From: Progne subis subis
Taxonomy: Eukaryota > Chordata > Aves > Passeriformes > Hirundinidae
DNA length: 64,000 nt
Assembly (NCBI GenBank): GCA_022316685.1
Contig: JAKJHU010000136.1
Coordinates: forward strand, 1,178,001 to 1,242,000
Direction: 5' to 3'
Under the pieces are notes generated by a model. That model searched no databases and had not been told where the DNA came from. It saw only the letters and a list, made by a program, of their open reading frames with translations. Positions 1-12,805 of this stretch are shown piece after piece. A program made the position numbers and the translations under genes. The first letter of the stretch is position 1; the number at the start of each line of letters is the position of its first letter.

Positions 1-804
1 ATGCCTGGAGAAAACCCTCCAATATCTCTAGCTGCCCGTGTTCTGTTGTGTTGAAGGCTAATCTAACCACGTGCAAGGCAGACCTGAATGTTATTTTCCC
101 TAGTTTCTCTTGTAAAGGGACTTGAAAAAAGTTTGGGTGAGAATTGTGAATGTTTCAAAGCTACCTCTATTTCAAAGCTTTCTGGAAAACAGTACAGCTT
201 AAAACAGTCAATTGCTGTTTTTCCTAAACAATGCTCTTTTGGAGTGGGTTTTTTTTCCTATTGAACTGATGGTTTGACTTGGGATTTGTTTGCAAGATGA
301 AGGCTAATCTGCTCTAAGAGTTGCTAAATCAAGGCCTCTGATATTTTTTCATTTTGAAACATTCTTTTCCCCTCTTTCTTCTGTGTTCTCAGTGCGAGCT
401 AATGTGGAAAGTGCTCTGAGCATCTTTGGAACGTGGTTTGCTCAGAGGAGAAAAGACTTTCAGAAGCAAGTTGTGTTCGCAGTGTCCTCACATCCATCAT
501 CTCTTTTCAGCCTGGTCTTCCATGTCTGTTGTAGTCATTGACTGCACTTTCCAAAACAACAAACCCCTTGGTGGTCAGGAATTCCTGGTCTGACTTGGTG
601 GCCTCCGGCATTTCTGCTGGGAAGAAGCAGGGTGGATTAGTGGTGGGAGGGGACGGAAGACTCTTAATCCCCCCAAACATTAATAGTGCTAGAGGTTTGG
701 GGTTTTTTAAAACATCTAAAAAACATGAGAAAAAACACAATTATACTTAACTTTTACAATAATCACAATAATACTTAACTTACATTTTAAGAAGTGTGGA
801 CAGC
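1..804. other. No gene seen (intergenic)
   Basis: Moderately AT-rich sequence. Open frames here are under 80 codons, lie on both strands and show no recognisable motif or splice-linked exon. No repeat family could be assigned. Confidence 0.5.
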
Positions 805-1325
805 AGGATAGGGGAGGGGATTCTGCCCCTCTACCCTGCTCAGGTGAGACCCCACCTGCAGAAGGTGCCTCCAGTCCTGGGGTCCAACATCAGAAGAATG
901 TAGAGTTGCTGGAGAGTCTAGAGGAGGACACCAAGATGCTCCAAGAGCTGGAGCTGGGGTTGTTAACCTGGAGAAAGCTCCAGGGATACCTGAGAGATCA
1001 TTCCAGTGCCTAAAGAGGCTCCAGGAGAGCTGGAGAAGGGAGGTGAACAAGAGCCTGGGGTGTCAGGACAAGGGGGAATGGGTTAGAGGGCAGGGTTAGA
1101 TGGGATATTGGGAAGGAATTCTTCCCTGTGAGCATGGGGAGGCCCTGGCACAGGGTGCCCAAAGAAGCTGTGGCTGCCCCTGGTTCCCTGGAAGTGTCCA
1201 AGGTGAGGCTGGATGGGACTTAGAGCAACCTGGACTAGTGGAAGGTGTCCCAGGGCATTGCAGGGGGTGGAAAAAGACAGGCTTTAAGGTCCCATCCAGC
1301 CCAAACCATTCTGTGACTCCCTGAC
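805..1325 (+). mobile_element. CR1 LINE fragment, 3' end
   Basis: This is the 3' part of a CR1 non-LTR retrotransposon. It runs through the typical CR1 blocks: a region with 'gacaagggggaatggg', then 'agatgggatattggga', then 'ggccctggcacagggtgccc', then 'aaggtcccatccagcccaaa', ending in a degenerate ATTCTGTGACTC tail. CR1 elements are usually 5'-truncated and end in an 8-bp microsatellite rather than poly-A, as here. No functional reverse transcriptase remains in this copy. Confidence 0.85.
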
Positions 1326-2496
1326 TTTACTGTGATCACTTTGCCCTGTTTGAAATTTTCCTGACACATCTGTCTGGGAACTGGAGGAGGATGGTAAAAT
1401 CCTATGATTTCCCAGGAGTAGCAGGTCCAATGTGAATCAGTGTTGGCCTCTCTCCTGCTGTTACTAAGGTTTTTCTGTATCTGTTGTGTACCTGGCTATA
1501 CTTTTAAGTTTCCCCTTCCTTTTGCTGGATCAGTCATGGAACTACTTGAGATGCTGAGGGGCTTTTCTCTTCTTTTAGCAGAAAAGCTCTGAAGTAATGA
1601 AAAATACAAATGCAAATTAGTCATACTCAGTTATGTGATAGGGCTGAATAATCAATGTCTTTAAAGACTGGATGTTGCCAATAAAAATCCCTCATGTACT
1701 TTATTCTGATAATAGCTGGAGACTGTAAATTCTGTTGCTTGCCCACTTGGCTGTTGGGGTTTGTTCTCTCAGAATTGTGATGAGCCCATGAATTGAGCTG
1801 GAAAGAGGAAAGTGATGCTCTCCACAGCATTTTAGGGAGTCAAGTACTAGCATATCTATTGACAGCCCTGTTCCAAGCGTTCACACGTGTTCTTTGGGGC
1901 TATACCTCCATTTCCTGGAATTGTCCCTTAATTAGGAACTGGAAATCACAGGATATCGAGGTAGGGGTTGTATTTCTTGTAGGATGCTCAGTATAGACCA
2001 ATGTGTCTCTTAGTGCAACGGAAGTAATGCAGGTGGGGTGAGCTTAGAGGGGTTTGGGGAAGTCTTATCAGGTGTTTTTTGTATTTCTATTCTTTTCTGT
2101 GGTAGTTGAGATTTGTGATGTTATGTAGACCTTTTTGGCTGTCGTGCTTAGCTTGGTGACAAAATTCACATCCTGACAGAAAGAAGGAGCATTGGCAACA
2201 AGTTTGACTGAAGCTGCATCTCCTGCCTTAACTCAGAAAGCCTTCTTGAGAGAAATTGGGAAGAAAAACAAAGGGCCAGAACTGCGGTTTACAACCTGAG
2301 CACCCAGAAACCAAGAAGCAGTGTTCTTCCAGCTCATACAGGTTTGGGCAGCTGGAAGTTCTGGTCCCTCACCTCCCTTCTGGAGCAGCAGCAAGCAGCC
2401 CCCTTCAGCATTCCCTTCCCTGGGAAATGACACACTCATTTAGTTTGAGGCGTTGCTTCTCCAGCTAAGGGGCAGCCGTGAGCTTGGGCTCCTGAT
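1326..2496. other. No gene seen (intergenic)
   Basis: Single-copy-looking sequence with no convincing coding frame and no repeat that I can name. Confidence 0.45.
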
Positions 2497-2929
2497 GCCT
2501 TGGGAAGGCTGACCTGAAACAGAGACTGGACAGAGCTGGAGAATAATGGAGGTATTTATTGAAAGGCCTTTAAGGACATACCTTGGGCAGGACAAGAGCC
2601 TGGCCAGGGCTACACCCAAGGTCACAAAATGGATGACCGGTTATGAAGTCTTCATTTTTCTAAGTTTTGGTCCATTTACATATTGGGGTTTAATTGTCCA
2701 ATTACAGCTTCAGGTTGTGAGGTCCCATCCTTCTTGTTCCTCCCTTCAGTCCACTGCTGTTTATGCTTTTGGGCCTGAGAGATGTCCTTGGTGTCCAGCA
2801 GGAAAAGGATTTGTTTTGTGTCCCTACTCTGTGCAGAGAGCTGAGTGACACTGAATGTGAGCTCAGAACTGCACCCCTGGGCAGCACAGAACCTGAAAAA
2901 CATGAAAGCTGAAACTCAGGGCATCACTG
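2497..2929 (-). mobile_element. LTR-like interspersed repeat, copy 1
   Basis: About 433 bp that match a second block at 15602-16024 almost base for base apart from small indels. On the minus strand there is an AATAAA (in the stretch around 2552-2560) near the element's 3' side, as in the R region of an LTR, so it is best read as a solo LTR in minus orientation. The matching block begins at 'gccttgggaaggctgacc' and ends at 'gcatcact(g)'. I see no flanking target duplication for this copy. The family name is unknown to me. Confidence 0.6.
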
Positions 2930-5900
2930 CCTCTGCACCAAACACACGGCTCCCTACAACCATTTCAAGGGAAGGCAATTTATGGGACAACTGAAACACT
3001 TCTAAACCTTTTTAGGTCTTTACTGGAGACAGAAGTGCAACAGGTCTGCAAGATCTTCCTCCATTTCTCCCAACCTTGGGTGCACCAAGCCCATGTGTGG
3101 GACTGTGTCATGCTATCACAGCCTCCCGGGAAAGTCACTATTTTTCCACGACCTGGAGCACTTTTCATCTCTCTGCTTGCTGGGCTGTGAGTGTTCTAGG
3201 GCAGGCACCATATTGTTTTGTTCTACTTCTTACAATACTTGGCAAAGAGAAGGCCGTCTTGGCTCTTCACCAGGTCTCCAAAGTGCTAAAATATTACTAA
3301 CCTTGTAATAAATCTCCTGATTTTTATTATTGTCTCACACTCCGCAGCTTACTTTGGCTCTGGGAATCTGCAAATTTGGACCAAAAAACCATAAAAACTT
3401 GTCAAAGTGGAGCAAATGAGAGCACCCAGCTTCAGTCTCTTTAGCAAGACACAACTGTGAATCACTGCTCCTTGGGGAGAAGAACACAGGATTTCCTGGA
3501 ACCAAATTCAGGACTTGACAGAGCTGTTTGATCTTCAACTGATGTTTTGTTTTTGTTTTCTAAGCAGCAATAACATCATTTTAAGCTATGAACAGACCAT
3601 TTCCCCTTGTCCTTGAAGTGAGTCATTTATTAGTTAATAACATGAATTAATTACTGCCAATGCATAATTAAAGTGGCCATATTTGTTTTATCTACTATGT
3701 TCTTTCTAGTGGTGCATTTTTATTAACAGTCTCTCAATATCCAGTTTTCCTTGTCCCCCTCAGGATCAAAAATTCTCCTTAAAGTCTGGTACAACACCTG
3801 TGCCTGGGATGTAATGAAATGCAACCCTCAAGCTCACCCAGGATGAGATATGCAAAATAATTACTCTTGGATGACAAAGAAGCCCTGAGGGTTGTGCTCA
3901 CAAAAGGATGCCTTGTTTCTCTGGAAGGTTGGATCCCTGCCTGCCCTGCTCACCAGGAGCCACGCTGTGTTCCTGGGCTGGGAATTGCGTGGCCTGAAGC
4001 TTTTGACAACTGCTTGGTCGGATTTGGTGGCTCAATAAATAGTTTGTCCTCATTAATTACTGGGATCTTGCTGATGGGGCCATGCACAGTTCCTGGTGAA
4101 AAGTTTATGTGCACGTTTCAAATTGCTAAAAGAGGGCACTTCAAATGTCCCCAGCTAAAAAAGAACAACTTCTTTGATGGAGATTCTCCTGGTTGACAAG
4201 CAGGGAAGAAACAAAAGCCCAGCCCACCTGGGAGTGCCTGTCCTCCTTCTGGGAAGATAATTTAATGCTTACCTTGGGATGCTTGGCTCTTCCCTCAGTG
4301 GCCTCTGTCTTCTCTACATATGGCCTCAGTCAGGTGCCACGGTTTGTCCTTGGAACTAAATTTCTGTTACCTGGGAGTAGCAGTGAGTGAGGTGTGCTGC
4401 ACAGACGAGCAAACTTGCAGGAATTTATCCCTCTGCCACATCTCTTCACCAAACTTGGGATAAAGAAGTGCTGAGTGAATATAAAAACCTATTCCACATG
4501 TCACAGCATCTCTTAGTACCTCATCATTATTCCTTTACCACAGCACATTGAAAATGCTTCCCCCCACCCAGACCTGACAAATCCAAATGGGAAGATTAAT
4601 CTGTTGGTTTCCTTTACTGAAGTGGTAAAACCGCCTCAGTGATTCCAGATTGCTCTGGGTATTTTAGGGACACAGTCTGGGCTATTCTTGAGCATCTGTC
4701 CTGTGTGCAATCTGACCAGGTAGCTGAGCAGCCTAGGAAAGTCCAGACACTTATTTTTAAAAATGCAGCTTTATATGATTTTCATCAGGTCTTTCACTCT
4801 GTCCTTGCCCCCCCTGTGTGCAGCTGGGATCTCAGGAGTGCCTGACTGCAGTTCATGTTCTGCAGCACAAGGATTGCTGGTATTCAAGGGTGACGTCTTG
4901 GGGTTCTTTGTGGTTTTGTTTGTTTCAGCCTTTGTCAATTTATTCATATAACACAAGGAGAACTATTTACTTTAAGTCCAAGCTGAAAAACATATATTAA
5001 AATTTGTCTTTCTGTTCTCTGGATTAACCTCTCCTCTTTCTTTCTCCTGCTGTCTCTCAAGTGAAACTATTTGGAGTTCTTTCCTGGCCTTAGCTTCTAT
5101 TTTTATGAAATGACAAAATGTTTGTGATGTATGTTTGGGAGGTGTGTTTTATTTTGTTCTTTTTCCTTTCTCTGTGACCAAGTGTGATCTGATTGGAATG
5201 GTGTGAGTGATGGGCTAAACCAGAGCCCCCTTCTCCCTTGCTGCCAGTCTCTGAAGGATTTGTTATGCCCAAGTGTCGGACAAATCCATCCACTGCCAAC
5301 AGGAAAAACTCCTTCCTTCCCATTTCTAGTGTGTCTCCCTTGACCCTTTGTAATCACATGTGGCTGTTTGGGTGTTTTGTTAAACGTAAATGTCAAATAT
5401 ACCCCAAGCCAGCAGCCAGCCAAGACAAACATCTGGACTGAGCTTGCACAGATGTCCACTGGGCCTTTTTTGCTGAAGGTTTTCTTTGGAGTAGTTGTTT
5501 TGGGGTTTTTTTTCATATACACTCTAAGAATCATCAGGCTGGAAGAAGTGAAACGTGGCCGCCTGTCACCGTGTGTGATTTGTGCAGGCCTTGGTGGGAC
5601 TGCAGGGAGCTCAAGGAGCCAGGTCCTCCCTCCCACTGACACATGCAGCCCTTGTTCCAGGGTGTGCAGCCTCCGGAGGGCTTTGGGTGGAACTGGGGAG
5701 GGGCTGCCCCTGGGACAGTGCCTGGCAGGGCTGTGCTGGGGAGCACCGAGAGGTTGCTCCAGAGGAAGTCTGGGATAGCGAGGAGGCAGCGGAGCAGCAA
5801 TCCAAGCAAATTTGAGACTCTGCCAGCTACTAGCAATGGAAATCTTGCTGATAGGTGGCTATCAGCCCATCCTGCCTGGGTCATCTTCCCGCAGGAGTGA

Positions 5901-8900
5901 GTCCTCCTTCCTGCTGCTGGCCCCAAGCACACTCTGCTCCCAAGAGAGCTGATTGCAGCTTGGCCCTTGAGGCGAGGAGATGACGCCAGCATCAGCTGGT
6001 GTCATGAGCTCATTCCCTAATACTTTTCCACAAGCTTGAGATGTGTTTAGCAGGTAAGGGAGAGCTGGCAACTCTCATGGTTTGTAAAACAAAAAGCCTC
6101 CTCTGCTCTGCTTAGTTCCTTCCAGTTTGTTTGACTTGGAGCTCAAGCCATATCAGCATCTCTTCATCTTCGCCCTGGCTTTAAACCCCCTATGAAATGC
6201 TAATGCTGGCTTTGCTGCCTGAATTTGGGATCGTGGAAGGCAGAAGGGTCAAGGCGATTGCAAGCATTCTGGAGAGCTTCCACAGCCCCAGAGGTCCAAA
6301 GGCCACTGACTCACCTCTGTGTGTGGGATGAAGAGCATTTGAGGCACTTGAGGAGCTGTCTGTTTGGGCTGGTTTTTCTGCTGCTGGTCTCTTGGAAGAT
6401 GTAGCGAGCCACTCAAGCAGAGGTTGTGACCCCTCTGTCCTCTCTCAGAGGTGTCTGTGCTGCCACGAGTCAATGTGGACTTGACCTCTGACTGTGAGCC
6501 TTGAATGCACGAGTCCTGGGAACTGCACAGCAGATAGCAATACCTGTTCTCAGCTGCAGCTTCATCCTCCTCCCCCTCACACCCTCTTCGCTCTGGAGAA
6601 ATCCAGGGCCTGAGGCCATGAGCCAGCAGCGAATATCAAGAGCAGACCAGCAGCACTGTGTGTTCCCTGCTGTGCCCCAGGCCCTGGTGACAATCCTTTG
6701 GTCCAGGCAGTGCTTTGGATCACTGCTCGTGCCTGGATTTGCTGCTGTGTACTTCATTCTGCTGAGAGCAGATCTTTATTCCCCAGCCAGAAGGGTGTGA
6801 TTTTCACACCCTCCCCATCCCCTTGTGTCTAATGGAAGCTTGTGTGGGATGTGAGGAGTTTCAGGGGGGGTCCCAGGTGGCACTCGGCGCCTGGCACTGC
6901 CCTGGTTCCGCTGTCCCTGTGGGCAGCACCGACCCAGCCAGTGACCCGCCTCAAGCTGCGTGGGGTGGGGACTGTTCCAGCCTCCGCCTGGGGAGAACCT
7001 CTCCCATTTCTCTCTGTGAAAAGTCTATGCTTTTCTTCCTGGCTTTGCTGCTCTCTGGGGAAAGCCGAGCTGTTGACAAGCAGGAGTGGCGATACTCCTG
7101 CCTTCCTCCTCCTGTGGAGGGACGTGGCTGTGGACAGGGCCGAGTCTGGACACAAGAAACGAGGACAAGCCTTCTCCTCGCGTTCTCTGAACCGGCCCAC
7201 GGAGTGGCTGGGGACGAGACGTGGCTGCACTCCCTTTATCCAACCCAGTTGTCAAACATTATTACCTCAGCCCAGCTTCCAGAGAAATGCATTGTTCCCG
7301 TGGGGCTCCACAGAGCACCTTGGCCTGAGCACAACTGAAAGCACGTGAGCATCTGCTGGGCTGAGGCTGCATCTGCTCTGATAATGTTGTCTTAGAGAGC
7401 CCCCTTCCAAGAGACTCTTGGATCTTGCGTTTCCTCGTGTGCTGCTGCAAGCACAAATGAAGAAGTAACTTAGGAAATCCTTCTTAAAATCTTTTTTTAA
7501 TGTGAACCTGGCCTCATGTGGCTTTACCTGAATTTTTCTTCTTTATCACAGATTTCTAGAGTAAGCTTGGTCAACTGTGCTTCATCCATAAAATATGAGG
7601 AAGGATAAACGCTTTCTATTCCCACGGAGACTGTAAGGGCCCACACCAGTAGATGCTACTGGCAGTGGGAGGCTGTGACAACCAGCTCCATGTGCTGACA
7701 GGTCCCTAAAAAGCAGCTTCTCCCACTCTGGGCCAAGTGGGAGCAGAAATTACACTGGCAAGGGAAGCAGGACATGACTGGCTGCCACGTGTGCGGGGCC
7801 TCTGGACTTGGTGTGAGTGCAGCTGACAAAATTCATGCAAGGACTGCACTTGACAGCTCCTACAAAACTGTTCAAATGAGGAGGTGAAATGGAAAAACTG
7901 TGAGGGAGGTCAGATTGAAAACCATCACTATTTCTGTTACTGGTTCAATGTGGATCCGACACAGGGTGGCTCTTACATCCCCTAAAGCCGAGGTGCTTCC
8001 TCTTCCCCACCTTTGATGCACAGTTCTGATAAGAGAATCGCCAGAACTCTGATGTGAATCAAACAGTATAAATTTGATTGTGACTTGTTGAGCTTCAGTG
8101 GAATTGAACATGCAAATAAAAGTTCCCTGAGGATCCCACGACCTGAGGCTGAAGGTGCTCTATCACAGAACAGTGTTTCCATTGTGAGTGCAACCACAAA
8201 ACAACAAGGAACTCATCTCCAGCTGATGAGCTGTGTGGGTGTTCTTGTTTTTAAACACAGATTTCCATATGCAAGAGATGTGGGCAGTTCCCACCTCATT
8301 TATCTTTGCTATTGAGCTCATGTGCAAACAACCCAGATTCCAGATATGTTATTCCACGGTGATAATGTGAATGGGATCCCAAAGTACAGAGCTCCTTAAA
8401 GCAGGGTTAAGTGACCCTAAAACTTTGAGGGGCACATTCTGAACTGATGCAAACTGAAATGAATGGGATTTTTCCCGACTCTGGCTACATGTTGATTTAA
8501 GCAAGCAACTATAGTCAGAATTCTCACTGGCCTTTGCAAAACTAAGGGATTTTGTGGGAGGGAAGCAATGAAAGGTCTCCTTTTCCACCATGCTTTCCAA
8601 ACAATTGGGTAAAACATCTGAAATGTGAAGAGTTTTATCATAAACTATTGTTCTTGGCTGGACATATTCTCCTTCCAGCACATAACTCTTGCGTGGTGTT
8701 TTCTCCTGTATCTGTGCTATGCAGATGACATTATTGTGATTAAATGAAAGAACACAAGGAAAAACTGAGTCAGCTGAACAGGAAGTCGTGTGTCTGCCCC
8801 TCAGTGCCAGGCAGGTCTTAGTGAGCTTTTGGATCAAGTTATTCCATGGTCCTCCAAGGCTGAAGCTTCCAACAATACCCACTCTCTTGCTGTTATTCCA

Positions 8901-11900
8901 GTGATGAGTAACCCTAGGGATGGACACAGTGGGGAAAAGTGGCTGAAAATCTGCTCAGGAACATCTCATGCGCTCACATTGTGGGTGCAGGACTCATCAG
9001 CATGTCCCAAACACAAAAAGCATCTCTCCAGCTGTGTATCCTCTCCCCTGGCAGCTTTCTCTGTAGCAAGAGAAACCTGGAGTAGATCTATGACTTAAAG
9101 GAGCCTTTTCCAAAACTTGGTGGAAAGACAGAGGTGGGGTCGGAAAGGAAGGTTCTGGGTATGCTGAACCTGAAGGGGGAACCCAAAGCTTCAGGGTGCC
9201 CAATATAATGTTACAAAAGGCTGGTTTTCCCAGAGGAGTTTCCCCATCTGTCAGTGAATCCGGGGGCTGCTTCTTTGCCCTCTGATTTCTTCTACCAACT
9301 TTTCCAGCCCACCTGATTTTATAATTAGCCCTCTGCATGTCCAGCCCTACCTCTGACAAACTCCCCTGCTTGTGGCGCTCCTGGGAAGGATTAATCCCTA
9401 TTGCCCTCCTTCTGTTCACAGTGGTAGTGCCCAAGAAAGGACAATTTCAAGCGGGATAAAAGGGACAAGAGATTGTCACAATTCCAGATGTCCAACTGCC
9501 CTTCTAGGCAGTTCAGCTGAAGAGTGGAAAGGGCAGCAAGGAAACCTGTGGAGTAGTTCCCTGGCACTTGAAAGCCAGACATAACACAGAGTCAAAGTCC
9601 TGGCTCTCAAGCCCTTTGGAGAAACAAGAAAGAGCTCCACAGCAGTGGATAAGCTCTCCATGTGTTCAGGCAACAGCCACAAGTTCATGGGTAGAGGATA
9701 TCTTTCCTCTGTAGCAAAGGCTTCAGAAGAACAAAATGCAAGAGTGAGAAGCTTAAGGCTTTTCAAACTTAAGGCTTTTCCCCTACGTTCAAAACTAAAA
9801 CTAAGCCAAGTGATGCATTTTTTCCACTGTATTTTTTAATAGATCTCTTTCTCATAGCTCCGTTTCCCGAAGTGATTCCATTTCTCAGGGTCATCCTAAG
9901 GCTATGGATCTTTGTGGTATTGCTCTTCCAGCAGCCTCCCTGGCCCAGTGGGCCTGCATGTGAAATTTGGGTTGGAAGCTAAGAAGCAGTGATAGCTTGT
10001 CCCTGTGCCAAGCTGTGCTTTTCTTATTATTGCCAGTATCTGCAGCTATCCCCTCCAGTGCTTTGGGGCTCACAGGGCAGCACGTCACTTCCAATTCTCA
10101 ACTGAAAATGGAAATTTGACCTCATGGTTCAAGGTTCAGAAGTTAATCCTGAGACACCGTGACTGTATCTGCTATCTCAAGGTCTGTGGAGCACCTGGCA
10201 GGATGGCATTCACTCCTTGTTTGGGTAGCTTTAGGCACTGGGTAGTTTCTCTAACTCATTTAAGAGGCTGGAGTTGCCCTTTGCAAGTGCCAAGCTCCAC
10301 TCAGAGCACCAGACATTGGTGTGACAGCCTTAAAGAGCCATGAGCTAAATGAGTCCCTCATTGCAGAGAGGGGCTGAATGATTTCTTTGTACTCGGATGC
10401 CTGGTTAACCCTAAACACTTCAATTCTTTACTGACGCTCTTCTCCCCATTATTTTCCCTTGTTCTCCACATGAGTCCAAAACAAAGACTCAAATCAGGAA
10501 CTGCAGCAGGGGTGAAAGCTGAGAGCCTGGGTCTGGCTGTCGTGGAAGAAATCAATTGGCCTTTGTACTCTGGAGATAAATAGCACAGGGGGATAAGGCT
10601 TTGTGGCTGAAGATTGTAAGTTCACAAACGTTATCTGCTTCGAGAAAAGCAAATATTTGATCAATCACGCTGGATGGAAACTTGGGGGGGTGTGTACACA
10701 ATCTTGAATTTGTGCTGTCATTGTTAGATGTGGTCAGGGCTGTCTCTGGCTTGAACTGGTGCGCGAAGGGTCGAGTCAGCAGGATGTGAACTGCCTCTGA
10801 TAGAGGAGGGTAAGATATCCAGCATTTAGAAGGCCAACAAGTCCAAAATTCCCCAAAGGAGAAGCTTTTAGCTTCCACTTCCTCAGAGTCCTTCTGGAGG
10901 TAGATAATCAGTGGTAGGTCCACCAGGGAGAGGAGGCAGGAAGACAGGGAAGGTCACGGGGTAAATCCTGCTTGCTGCAGCACTTCCATGGGCTGGAAAA
11001 CACTGGCGGTCAATCCTCAGGACTGCTTGCAGTGGGAGAAGCATTTTGAAAGATGCACAGAATTGCAGAGTGAGAGAATTTTCTTGTGCTTTGTTCCATG
11101 TTTTGCTGCTGGAAAACAAGACAAGGCTGCTCCTTGAAGTTTATTTCCTAAGGCTATTTCTGTAATGGTTACTTTATTAGAAGGGAAACAGGAAAATTTA
11201 GAGAAAATGAATAAAAGCTCAGCCTAATCATCATTTACCAAATGTGGGGATGTCTCTAAGTGGTTCAGCATCTTTCCTCTTCAAGTGACCAGTGTTGGGT
11301 TCTGAAGGGAAGCACCCAAGGCTCGACCCACCAACATTCCCCAGTCCAGCCTGGGAGCCTCCAAAACCCAAAGGCTGTGGCTACATCTTTGGTCCAGTTT
11401 AGTCTCTCCTGAGACGTCTACCAGATAAATTTTAGTATGTTCCTTTTCTATTTGACAGCGTTTTACATTCCAGAAATTCTTTCAATAGCTTCCTTTTATG
11501 AGGCTAAATATATAAAGACATTAATGACACTGAAATAAGTTCATTGTCAATGTATTATCTCCACAGAGCAAGAAACGCCCACTTTTATTATTACAATAGA
11601 TCTCAGAGACCAGATCGCTCAGGGTCTTAAATCAGGGTGTTTCCATTCAGAACGAGTTGCTCCTTGCTTTTGTCCGCAAACCAGCTGAGAACTGGCTCAT
11701 GTACCAAACCAACAACCCACACATGTGGGTGTAAACCCAGACAGGGTAAAAATAGCCTTGTACCTCTTGGTGTGTGATTTCCCTGCCCTCCTTTAGCCCC
11801 TGTGAGAACCAAATCTTGACCAAACACCACTGTCCCCAGGAGAGCCTGATGTACCAGACTCATGAAGAATGGCAGGGGAGGTTCCTTCTCCACTTGCAGT

Positions 11901-12609
11901 AAGTCTGATTTCAAAGGTGTTTTCCTGCCAAGTGTGAGCTCTGTCCCAGTGAAAAGCAGTGCCAGATCAAACCTCTCCAGTCTGAGGTCTAAGCCAAAAA
12001 AAGGCTCTTTTTCGTTTAGTTCACGTATCACGCTGATGTATAATATTCCATAGTGCCTGCTACAGGACACCAAAGGGTTAAGCTGCTGCTTTGGCTAAAA
12101 CCTATCCAATAAATTTAATTCTGCTGTCTCTGGACTTCTGTGATGGGTTTAATGGCAGGAGGTGTTGGGCTGTTCACCCCAACTGGTGGCTGCTCTATGT
12201 TCTGTATTATTTGTACTGAGTGCAAACACATGCAGTGCTTTTTCATACATCTTATTCTAACATTTGTGCGATTGTTGTTAATAGACTTCTCCCCTTCACC
12301 ACCTTCATCTTGCTTTCACCACCTGGTGTGTCTCACATCTTCAGAGTGTGGCCAGCTCCTGAGACAGGCTGTCAGCCTGGGGACCAGGGTGAGCTGCTCT
12401 GAAAAGGGAGAGGATTCATGCAAGTGATTGAGTGGCTGGGGAGAGATTCCCCCTCTAACACTGAAATTGTGGATCTGTGTGAATTAAACTGCCGAGATTG
12501 TCACTTAAGGTACTTGTTCATTTGTTTCCATCCTCCCTCCAAAACCTTGTGGTGGTGAATAAAAGATGGAGGGACCCAGACCTGCTCTGGGACCAGGGGA
12601 GACTTGAAG
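2930..12609. other. Long gene-free stretch
   Basis: Nearly 10 kb with no supported gene. The longest open frames (for example 192 codons on the minus strand at 8349-8927, and about 170 codons on the plus strand near 6823-7348) show no domain, no low-complexity explanation and no splice-linked partners, so I regard them as chance. An AT-rich block around 3590-3720 has several homeodomain/POU-like TAAT and ATGCATAATTAA words and is discussed as a possible regulatory element. The rest is unassigned. Confidence 0.5.
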
Positions 12610-12805
12610 AAGAGTTTATTGTGAGGGTGGTGAGGCCCAGAGTGCCCAGGGAGGCTGTGGCTGTCCCTGGATCCCTGGAAGTGTTCCAGGCCAGGCTGGA
12701 GCAAGCTGGGCTAGTGGAAGGTGTCCCTGCCTGTGGCAGGGCGTGGAACAGGATAGGCTTTAAGGTCCCTTCCAACCCAAACCCATCTGTGATTCTGTGA
12801 TCTGG
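12610..12805 (+). mobile_element. CR1 LINE fragment, 3' end
   Basis: A short CR1 3' end containing 'gtgcccagggaggctgtggc', 'ccctggaagtgttccaggcc', 'aggtcccttccaacccaaac' and the terminal repeat 'ctgtgattctgtgat'. It is strongly 5'-truncated, perhaps starting a little upstream near 12560. It has no coding capacity. Confidence 0.85.

Noticed and set aside
8349..8927. 192-codon minus-strand frame in the gene-free region
   Set aside because: No recognisable domain, no splice partners, and a length possible by chance.
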